Made by a program: the position numbers and the translations under genes
Assembly: GCA_043763845.1 (NCBI GenBank)
Contig: JAYULE010000182.1
Coordinates: 1-29,132, forward strand
DNA: 29,132 nt
Reading direction: 5' to 3'
From: Pseudopedobacter sp043763845
GTDB lineage: Bacteria > Bacteroidota > Bacteroidia > Sphingobacteriales > Sphingobacteriaceae
The notes under the pieces: generated by a model
What the model was told of the DNA's origin: nothing
Databases searched by the model: none
Seen by the model: only the letters and a program-made list of their open reading frames with translations
Part shown: positions 23,164 through 29,132 of the stretch, in pieces
How positions within the stretch are numbered: position 1 is the first letter of the stretch
Layout: the number at the start of each line of letters is the position of its first letter

Positions 23164-24459
23164 ATGAAAATTATCAAAATACTTTTATTTGGGTTTGCTT
23201 TCTTCTTGTTAAGCAATAGTTTATGGGCGCAAACACGTAGCGAATTAGAACGCAGAAAAGCTCAATTAAATAAAGATATTGAAATGATAAATAACACTTT
23301 ATCTAAAACATCAACCAATAAGCGAGTAACTTTAAAGCAGCTAAATGGCTTACGAGCTCAAATACGATTACGAGAAGAAAAAATAAACACCATAAACTCT
23401 GAGGTTAGGTTGTTAAATGGTGAAATATCACAAAATGTAAGTAATGTACGTTTGTTAAACTCGCAATTAGGGCAGTTAAAAAAAGATTATTCGGCAATGA
23501 TTGTATTTGCACAAAAAAACCAAAGTTCGTATAGTAAGTTAATGTACGTATTTGCAGCAAGCAACTTTAACCAAGCTTACAAACGTTTGAAGTATTTAAA
23601 CCAATTTGGTAAATACCGCATGAAACAAGCGGGCTATATAGAAACTACGCAACAAAAAGTTAAACTCAAAATATCGGAACTTAACCAAAATAAAAATCAA
23701 AAAGACAACCTGCTTACCGACCAAGTTAAAGAAAAAAAAACTTTAGGTAACGAGAAAAATAACCAAGAAAAAGTAGTTAAAGAGCTAACCACTCAAGAGA
23801 AACAGCTAAAAAGAGATTTAGCACAAAAACAACGCGATGCGCAAAAACTTGACCGAGCAATTAGGCAAGTTATTGAGCGAGAAATTGCGCTTGCAAGGCG
23901 AAAAGCTGAGGAAGAAGCCCGTATTGCAGCAGCCAAACTAAAAGCTGAAAACCTTGCATCGGCTGCCAAAGCGAGAGCCGAAGGGCGTGAAGTAGTAGTT
24001 GCAACAACTCCCAAAGCTAAAACTACATCGATATTGGCATCAACTCCCGAATCTGCAAAACTATCTGCAAGTTTTATAACTAACCGTGGGCGTTTACCAT
24101 GGCCTGTTGCGAATGGTGTAATTACAGAAAACTATGGCACACAAAAAATTGGTGGGGTAACTAAAGACAGCAAAGGTTGGACTATACGTACCAACCAAGG
24201 AGCAACGGCTAGGTCGGTTTTTGATGGTACAGTATCTAAAATTTTAGAAATTTCGGGCAGTAACATTATTATTATTCGTCACGGCGAGTTTTTTACAGTT
24301 TATAAAAATTTAGAATCGGTAAATGTAAGTGTGGGCCAAAAAGTAAGCACCAAACAACCCATTGGTACGGTTGCGGTTACCGAAGGATCGGCCGATTTAG
24401 ATTTTCAACTTTGGAAAGGTATGGAAGACCAAAACCCAGCTGCTTGGTTGGCCAATTAA
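23164..24459 (+). CDS. EnvC-like protein with degenerate LytM (M23) domain
   Basis: An exported 431-residue protein. A signal peptide (about 1-22, cleavage near SLWAQ) is followed by a long coiled coil (about 24-260, rich in Glu, Lys and Gln), an Ala-rich linker and a C-terminal M23/LytM domain (about 312-431). The usual zinc ligands are not visible: the first motif reads TENYGTQKIGGVTKDSKG, without the HxxxD pair, and the final HxH position reads LDFQLW, with Asp for the first His. That matches EnvC, which is not itself a hydrolase but activates cell-wall amidases at the division site. Its amidase partner is not in the window. Convergent with the next gene, 26 bases apart. Confidence 0.86.
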   Translation: MKIIKILLFGFAFFLLSNSLWAQTRSELERRKAQLNKDIEMINNTLSKTSTNKRVTLKQLNGLRAQIRLREEKINTINSEVRLLNGEISQNVSNVRLLNSQLGQLKKDYSAMIVFAQKNQSSYSKLMYVFAASNFNQAYKRLKYLNQFGKYRMKQAGYIETTQQKVKLKISELNQNKNQKDNLLTDQVKEKKTLGNEKNNQEKVVKELTTQEKQLKRDLAQKQRDAQKLDRAIRQVIEREIALARRKAEEEARIAAAKLKAENLASAAKARAEGREVVVATTPKAKTTSILASTPESAKLSASFITNRGRLPWPVANGVITENYGTQKIGGVTKDSKGWTIRTNQGATARSVFDGTVSKILEISGSNIIIIRHGEFFTVYKNLESVNVSVGQKVSTKQPIGTVAVTEGSADLDFQLWKGMEDQNPAAWLAN

Positions 24460-24485
24460 ATAATTAAGATAAATTTCAATAAAAT

Positions 24486-25526
24486 TTAAACTTGTTTTTT
24501 AAATAAAGCCTTAAATCCCTCAAACCAAAATCTTACTAAACAATAAATTATAACAACGCCAAAAAAAAACACAGTGGCAAATAAACCCGTTTTCTCAAAC
24601 CATAAAAAATAATTTACAACAAGTTGAGTAAAAGCATACAAAACCGAAATTAAAATATGGTTCATTTTGCGCTGGTTGGCTAAATATTGGTAAAAATGCG
24701 AACGGTGGGCTTCAAAAATGTTTTCGCTACGAAACAGTCTAGAAATGATTGTAAACACGGTATCTAAACCATAAACTCCTAAAAGTAATATCCATTTTGG
24801 GTTTTTGGTGTAGGCAATCAAACTCAATATTAAAAAACATATTATTAGCGCAACAGATATGCTACCCACATCGCCGGCAAAAGTTTTTGCCTTTTTACGC
24901 AAGTTAAAAAATCCAAAAACAAATAAAGCACCCATTAATAATTGCCAAACACCGTTTACCAATATAACAATGCTCAAACTGTTTTGGATATACCAAATTG
25001 ATGCTAATGTGGCTGTGAAATAAAGTACAGTTATTCCATTTATACCATCCATAAAATTACAGGCATTTATTATACCTATGCATACAATTAAGGTTGCTAA
25101 ACTCAATCCTACCAAAATTACCGTTTGGTTTTGATTAATATATTCTTGAATTTGAGGGAAATTGAGATCGCATTGATAAATAACTAAAATAACCGCCAAA
25201 AAATGTATGCTTATGCGAGTGATGTTGTTTAATGTTACTACATCATCCATAAAACTAATAAAAGAAATTGCTAAAACCGCAACAGCAACCCAAATATTTT
25301 GAGGCTGAAAAATTAAAATACCTGTAATAAATGCCAAAGGAAAAATTATACCTCCACCACGAATAGTGCTATATGTGTGTGAGCTACGTTGGTTTGGTTT
25401 ATCAACAATGTTATATTTATTGGCAATTTTAAAATACAATAATTCTAAACCCAAAAATAAAACCGTGGCAATGCAAAATGTAATCATAAGGTAAAGATGG
25501 TTTTTTTTAACAATTACAATAAACAT
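24486..25526 (-). CDS. WecA/MraY-family sugar-phosphate transferase
   Basis: An integral membrane enzyme that transfers a sugar-1-phosphate from a UDP-sugar to undecaprenyl phosphate, starting O-antigen or similar glycan synthesis. Motifs are VDKPNQRSSH (41-50), SFMDDV with D94 and D95, NFMDGINGI (157-165), TFAGDVGSIS with D219, and AHRSHFYQYLAN in the loop where family members hold the sugar-recognising basic and His residues. About ten membrane helices. The true start may be the Met at residue 14 (25487), just before a membrane helix. It is not the peptidoglycan MraY, because no mur genes are near and the motifs follow WecA/TagO-type relatives. Confidence 0.88.
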   Translation of the reverse strand: MFIVIVKKNHLYLMITFCIATVLFLGLELLYFKIANKYNIVDKPNQRSSHTYSTIRGGGIIFPLAFITGILIFQPQNIWVAVAVLAISFISFMDDVVTLNNITRISIHFLAVILVIYQCDLNFPQIQEYINQNQTVILVGLSLATLIVCIGIINACNFMDGINGITVLYFTATLASIWYIQNSLSIVILVNGVWQLLMGALFVFGFFNLRKKAKTFAGDVGSISVALIICFLILSLIAYTKNPKWILLLGVYGLDTVFTIISRLFRSENIFEAHRSHFYQYLANQRKMNHILISVLYAFTQLVVNYFLWFEKTGLFATVFFFGVVIIYCLVRFWFEGFKALFKKQV

Positions 25527-25530
25527 TTTT

Positions 25531-25538
25531 TAAGTTTG
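25531..25538 (+). promoter_or_regulatory. Promoter box for the 25543 gene
   Basis: TAAGTTTG fits TAnnTTTG exactly and ends 4 bases before the ATG at 25543, so a transcript would start at or next to the start codon. A T-run at 25501-25508 is the only -33 candidate. Confidence 0.42.
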
Positions 25539-25542
25539 ACCA

Positions 25543-25887
25543 ATGAAACCCGCAGAAATAAACCTTAAGTTTTCTAATCTTCAAATAAAACTAGCTACTG
25601 AGTTTGATAACGAACGCCCCGATATTAAAGTAATTCTATTTTTAATTGGAGTGCAAGAGTTAGGTAAAGGCCCACAAAAATTCAGTAAACGCCAAAAAGA
25701 AGAGTTAATGCACATTGCCAATTGCAGGCTTTTTGCCCAAATGGGATTTTATGAATTAGAAGGTACCGACCAAGATGGCTGGCCGCATTGGCGTGTGGTA
25801 AGCCCCATACCAAACTACACCATTTTAGAACAAGAGCTGATAATTAAATCGCTTATGGTAAGTTATTTTGAGGAGTTGGGTTATTAG
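25543..25887 (+). CDS. Conserved small protein of unknown function
   Basis: A 114-residue protein without signal peptide or membrane helices. I do not recognise a named family, but the composition is that of a real soluble protein: DIKVILFLIGVQELGKG, KRQKEELMHIANCRL, then YELEGTDQDGWPHWRVV and a helical C-terminus. I recall similar unnamed Bacteroidota proteins with a 'LDQDGWPHW' motif. It diverges from the WecA-type gene by 16 bases and is followed 16 bases later by exonuclease III, with which it probably shares a transcript; a DNA-repair link is only positional. Confidence 0.72.
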   Translation: MKPAEINLKFSNLQIKLATEFDNERPDIKVILFLIGVQELGKGPQKFSKRQKEELMHIANCRLFAQMGFYELEGTDQDGWPHWRVVSPIPNYTILEQELIIKSLMVSYFEELGY

Positions 25888-25903
25888 ATTTAACAATATT
25901 TTC

Positions 25904-26680
25904 ATGAAAATAATATCGTACAACGTAAACGGCATTAGAGCCGCAATTAACAAAGATTTTTTAGCTTGGTTACAAGCTACCGATGCGGATATAGTTTGCT
26001 TACAAGAAATAAAAGCTACTCCCGAACAAATTGGTAACATACTTTTAATTGAGCAGTTGGGCTACAAACATTATTGGTACCCTGCACAAAAAAAGGGCTA
26101 TAGTGGCACTGCCATTTTTTCGAAAACCGAACCTTTACACGTTGAGTATGGTTGCGGTATAGAAGAATTTGATTGGGAAGGGCGAACAATTAGGGCCGAT
26201 TTTAAAGATTTTTCGGTGATGAGTGTTTATTTTCCGTCTGGTAGTAGTGGCGATGAAAGGCAAGTGTTTAAATACCAGTTTTTAGATAAATTTGCCAGTT
26301 ATATTGATCGTTTAAAACTCGAATTTCCAAATCTTATAATATCAGGAGATTACAACATTTGCCACCAAGCAATTGACATACATAACCCAAAATCAAACGC
26401 TAATTCTTCGGGGTTTTTACCCGAAGAGCGAGCTTGGATGGATAGCTTTTTAAATAATGGATTTGTAGATACTTTTAGGCATTTAAACCCAGATCCGCAC
26501 CATTATACTTGGTGGAGTTATAGGGCTGGGGCCCGAGGTAAAAATTTAGGTTGGCGAATAGATTACCATTTAGTAACATCGGCCTTAGCCAAAAATATAA
26601 AAAGAGCCGCAATTTTACCCGAAGCCAAACACTCGGACCATTGCCCTATTTTATTGGAGTTGGATTTTGAGGGGAAATAA
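25904..26680 (+). CDS. xth: Exodeoxyribonuclease III / AP endonuclease
   Basis: An Mg2+-dependent enzyme that nicks at abasic sites and trims 3' ends in base-excision repair. The 258 residues show every catalytic block of the exonuclease-endonuclease-phosphatase fold: N7 and N9 in SYNVNGIRAA, E35 in CLQEIKA, D149 and N151 in SGDYNICH, D220 in WRIDYHLVT, and D245-H246 in KHSDHCPIL. I chose ATG 25904, since the conserved MKIISYNVNG begins there. An ATG-less extension further upstream has no family support. Confidence 0.94.
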   Translation: MKIISYNVNGIRAAINKDFLAWLQATDADIVCLQEIKATPEQIGNILLIEQLGYKHYWYPAQKKGYSGTAIFSKTEPLHVEYGCGIEEFDWEGRTIRADFKDFSVMSVYFPSGSSGDERQVFKYQFLDKFASYIDRLKLEFPNLIISGDYNICHQAIDIHNPKSNANSSGFLPEERAWMDSFLNNGFVDTFRHLNPDPHHYTWWSYRAGARGKNLGWRIDYHLVTSALAKNIKRAAILPEAKHSDHCPILLELDFEGK

Positions 26681-26763
26681 TTGAAGAAACGGAGGTGTAA
26701 TTTATGCCTTTTGTAAAATCTGCTTTCAATAAATTTTAATTTTGGTGTGAATAACCGTAAGAC

Positions 26764-26991
26764 CCAAGACTAACGCATTTAAAAATTGTAAAACTATTTT
26801 CTTGAAAAAATTATTATTCTGTAAACGTTCTGTCACTCAGAACGAAGTGAAGAGTCTCATAAAAGGCGTTCTTGAGACTCTTCTTTGCACTCTGAGGCAC
26901 AAAAGCACATATTTTTGTTATTAAGATTGAAGCCAAGTATCTCATAATATAAATTAAAATATATACCAAAATCTTAAATGCGTTTGCCCTG
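26764..26991. mobile_element. MITE-like element, copy 2
   Basis: This 228-bp element aligns with 449-678 over nearly all its length, in the same orientation. Inverted ends: CAAGACTAACGCATTTAA (26765-26782) against the reverse complement of the right end, CAGGGCAAACGCATTTAA (15 of 18). The inner inverted repeat is at 26832-26900, with arms more diverged than in copy 1. CCGTAAGAC (26755-26763) and CCGTAAAAC (26992-27000) flank it, differing at one of nine bases. That is a good sign of a 9-bp target duplication, since the sequence is not repetitive. Confidence 0.72.
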
Positions 26992-27058
26992 CCGTAAAAC
27001 CTGTTTAATCTAAAAATTTTCAAGGGAATATCATTTTAAAAACAACATATTTTGGGCA

Positions 27059-27088
27059 TTGCTTTTAAAACAACATTAATTATATTTG
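27059..27088 (+). promoter_or_regulatory. pdhB promoter
   Basis: The -7 box TATATTTG (27081-27088) is a perfect TAnnTTTG and is followed by a short leader to the ATG at 27109. A TTG at 27059-27061 lies 19 bases before it, the expected -33 spacing. The same 8-mer serves nuoA, and a MITE-like copy ends about 90 bases upstream here versus 40 there. Confidence 0.6.
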
Positions 27089-27108
27089 CGTTCCATAAAT
27101 AAAAGTAA

Positions 27109-28095
27109 ATGAGAGAAATTCAGTATAGAGAAGCACTTCGCGAGGCCATGAACGAGGAAATGCGTAAGGATGACAAAATATTTTTGATGGGCGAAGAAGT
27201 TGCCGAATATAACGGAGCTTATAAAGTTAGTCAGGGAATGTTAGATGAATTTGGCGCCAAACGTGTTATTGATACGCCTATTGCCGAACTAGGTTTTGCT
27301 GGTATTGCCATTGGTGCCGCCATGAACGGATTAAGACCAATTGTTGAGTTTATGACTTTTAACTTCTCGTTGGTTGCAATAGATCAAATTATTAATGGTG
27401 CAGCTAAAATATTATCAATGAGTGGTGGCCAGTTTGGTGCACCCATTGTTTTTAGAGGCCCAACTGGTAATGCTGGGCAATTAGGTGCACAACACTCACA
27501 AAATTTCGAAAACTGGTTTGCAAACTGCCCGGGTTTAAAAGTAGTAATTCCAGCCAACCCTTACGATGCAAAAGGTTTATTAAAATCTTGTATTATAGAT
27601 AACAATCCTATTATTTTTATGGAGTCGGAGTTAATGTATGGCGATAAAGGCCACGTTCCGGAAGAAGAGTATTACTTAGAAATTGGCAAAGCAAACGTAG
27701 TACAAGAAGGTACCGATGTTACCATTGTAAGTTTTGGTAAAATGATGAGTCGTGTAGTACAACCTGCTGTTGACCAGTTAACTAAAGAAGGTATAAGTGT
27801 TGAAGTTATTGATTTAAGAACTGTTAGACCTATTGATTTTGAAGCAATTTTAAAATCAGTTAAAAAAACTAACCGTTTGGTTGTTGTTGAAGAAGCTTGG
27901 CCTTTGGCCTCCATATCATCCGAAATCGCCTTCCACGTTCAAAAAAACGCTTTCGATTATTTAGATGCACCAGTTTTGCGCATAACCTGTGCCGATGTGC
28001 CTTTGCCTTACGCACCAACATTAATAGCCGCAAGTTTACCAAATGCCGAGCGTGTAATTAAAGCCGTTAAAGAAGTATTGTATGTTACCAAATAG
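27109..28095 (+). CDS. pdhB: Pyruvate dehydrogenase E1 component, beta subunit
   Basis: The beta chain of the thiamine-diphosphate-dependent alpha2-beta2 E1, which decarboxylates pyruvate and passes the acetyl group to lipoyl-E2, giving acetyl-CoA and NADH for complex I. The 328 residues show MGEEVAEYNGAYKVSQG, FGAKRVIDTPIAELGFAG, VEFMTFNFSLVAIDQI and FRGPTGNAGQLGAQHSQ, and the C-terminal transketolase domain with VIDLRTVRPID. The alpha subunit and E2 are not next to it, so pdhB is expressed separately here. It could in principle serve another 2-oxoacid, but the sequence is PdhB-like. Confidence 0.93.
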   Translation: MREIQYREALREAMNEEMRKDDKIFLMGEEVAEYNGAYKVSQGMLDEFGAKRVIDTPIAELGFAGIAIGAAMNGLRPIVEFMTFNFSLVAIDQIINGAAKILSMSGGQFGAPIVFRGPTGNAGQLGAQHSQNFENWFANCPGLKVVIPANPYDAKGLLKSCIIDNNPIIFMESELMYGDKGHVPEEEYYLEIGKANVVQEGTDVTIVSFGKMMSRVVQPAVDQLTKEGISVEVIDLRTVRPIDFEAILKSVKKTNRLVVVEEAWPLASISSEIAFHVQKNAFDYLDAPVLRITCADVPLPYAPTLIAASLPNAERVIKAVKEVLYVTK

Positions 28096-28120
28096 GCATC
28101 GTTTTACTTTATAATTTTTG

Positions 28121-28147
28121 AAAGCCAGTTTTTAAGCTGGCTTTTTT
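28121..28147 (+). terminator. Rho-independent terminator after pdhB
   Basis: AAAGCCAG (28121-28128) pairs with CTGGCTTT (28137-28144) around an eight-base loop, followed by a run of T to 28147. It lies 26 bases after the pdhB stop and would end that transcript. It is the clearest terminator in the window. Confidence 0.82.
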
Positions 28148-28166
28148 GTTGTTGCATAAAATTTAA

Positions 28167-28195
28167 TTGATATTGCCATTAATTATATAATTTTA
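28167..28195 (+). promoter_or_regulatory. Possible promoter of the LD-carboxypeptidase gene
   Basis: TTG (28167-28169) and TAATTTTA (28188-28195, one base from TAnnTTTG) are 18 bases apart, downstream of the pdhB terminator and just before the ATG at 28199. The region is AT-rich, so the match is weak. Confidence 0.33.
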
Positions 28196-28198
28196 TAA

Positions 28199-29116
28199 AT
28201 GCTTAAAACCCCTAGCTTAAAACAAGGCGATACCATCGCTATAACCTGCCCCGCAAAAAGTTTAGATAAACCCATGACAGAAGCAATTAACTTGCTTAAA
28301 AATTGGGGGTTACAAGTTATAGTTGGTCAAACACTAACAACTAATTTCCACCAGTTTGCCGGCGATGATGATTTTAGAGCCACCGAGTTACAAAATTTTA
28401 TAAACAACCCCAATATAAAGGCCATTTTTGCTGCCCGTGGCGGTTATGGCTGCGTTAGAATTGTTGATAAAGTCGATTTTACCCCACTATTAAAAAACCC
28501 AAAATGGTTGGTAGGCTTTAGCGATATTACCGTGTTACACTGCCAATTACAAAGTATGGGGCTACAAAGCATACACGGGCAAATGCCTGCAACTATTGCA
28601 CAAAGTAGTACCCAAGGTTTAGAAAGTTTAAAAGCAGCATTGTTTGGGCAAGCACTTTCGTACGCATATTCTACAGGTTTAGAATGTAAGCCAGGGAATG
28701 CCGATGGACTTTTGGTGGGCGGGAATTTAAGCATCTTGGTTTCTATGCTAAACTCGGTTAGCGATGTTGACTTTACCGATAAAATTTTGTTTTTAGAAGA
28801 TGTTGGCGAATATTTATACGCTATTGATAGGATGATGTATGCTTTGGACAGAGCCGGTAAATTAGCTAAACTTAAAGGTTTAATTGTGGGTGGTTTTACC
28901 AATTTAAAAGATAACCCTATACCGTTTGGCTTTACCACCAAACAGATAATTTACGAATTGGTAAAAAAATACAATTACCCTGTTGCTTTCGATTTTCCGG
29001 CAGGGCATATTGATGATAATAGGGCGCTTATTTTGGGTGGGGAGTATCGGTTAAAAATATATAACAGCGAAGAAAATGGTTTTTTTAAAGTAAAGGTTTC
29101 TTGCCAAAATAGATAG
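28199..29116 (+). CDS. Muramoyltetrapeptide LD-carboxypeptidase
   Basis: A peptidase S66 enzyme that removes the terminal D-Ala from murein tetrapeptides during cell-wall recycling. The 305 residues have the nucleophile Ser108 in LVGFSDIT, the Glu of the catalytic triad at E200 in FLEDVGEYLYAIDRM and His270 in PAGHIDDNRAL. No signal peptide is present, consistent with the usual cytoplasmic LdcA role. The gene is complete and ends 16 bases before the window edge. Confidence 0.92.
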   Translation: MLKTPSLKQGDTIAITCPAKSLDKPMTEAINLLKNWGLQVIVGQTLTTNFHQFAGDDDFRATELQNFINNPNIKAIFAARGGYGCVRIVDKVDFTPLLKNPKWLVGFSDITVLHCQLQSMGLQSIHGQMPATIAQSSTQGLESLKAALFGQALSYAYSTGLECKPGNADGLLVGGNLSILVSMLNSVSDVDFTDKILFLEDVGEYLYAIDRMMYALDRAGKLAKLKGLIVGGFTNLKDNPIPFGFTTKQIIYELVKKYNYPVAFDFPAGHIDDNRALILGGEYRLKIYNSEENGFFKVKVSCQNR

Positions 29117-29132
29117 GCTATAATTTGTTTTA

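Larger units (their letters stand above)
26681..27108. other. Spacer between xth and pdhB
   Basis: A 428-base gap with no gene. It contains the second MITE-like copy (26764-26991), its flanking 9-mers, and the pdhB promoter. The 80 bases after xth show no terminator with a T-run. Confidence 0.65.

Noticed and set aside
26814..27023. Minus-strand open frame across MITE copy 2
   Set aside because: It lies in the non-coding repeat, has no protein-like composition, and the equivalent copy 1 lacks the same frame.

Overview
The window comes from an AT-rich bacterial chromosome, almost certainly a member of the Bacteroidota. The protein sequences look like that phylum (a short NuoG without the molybdopterin-type domain, a split nuoC/nuoD, phylum-typical four-helix-bundle and PIN-antitoxin families). 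Several genes also sit behind the Bacteroidota -7 box TAnnTTTG. A Sphingobacteriales- or Chitinophagales-like lineage is my guess, not something I can show.

Region 1 (1-750) holds a frameshifted antitoxin remnant, possibly the first codons of its toxin running off the window, a gene-poor spacer, and a 230-bp MITE-like element directly before the nuoA promoter. Region 2 (751-15878) is a complete 14-gene complex I operon (nuoA to nuoN). It is split between nuoF and nuoG by about 2.1 kb of accessory DNA: a four-helix-bundle gene, a gamma-glutamylcyclotransferase-like gene, an antitoxin/PIN-toxin pair, an orphan antitoxin-like gene and dense AT-rich and palindromic repeats. The left edge falls in the last codons of nuoF, and the right edge has removed any ATG from nuoG. 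Region 3 (15994-18634) holds gcvT and a comB-like phosphatase as a pair, then a broken MFS transporter and GC-rich or palindromic repeats.

Region 4 (18635-22341, minus strand) is the phenylalanine/tyrosine operon pheA - aminotransferase - tyrA, split by a HigB/RelE-type toxin and Xre antitoxin pair. Region 5 (22342-26680) has a spacer with one doubtful ORF, an EnvC-like protein with a degenerate LytM domain, a WecA/MraY-family sugar-phosphate transferase, a small unknown protein and exodeoxyribonuclease III. Region 6 (26681-29132) has a second copy of the MITE-like element before the pdhB promoter, pdhB, a terminator and an LD-carboxypeptidase.

Most of the window is core energy, amino-acid, cell-wall and repair metabolism. 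The unusual part is how small mobile or addictive units are wedged into it: toxin-antitoxin cassettes inside two metabolic operons, a two-copy MITE-like family with apparent 9-bp target duplications before two energy-metabolism promoters, and a 34-bp repeat preceding two consecutive accessory genes. I found no large undescribed system such as a defence island, CRISPR array, retroelement or secretion locus.
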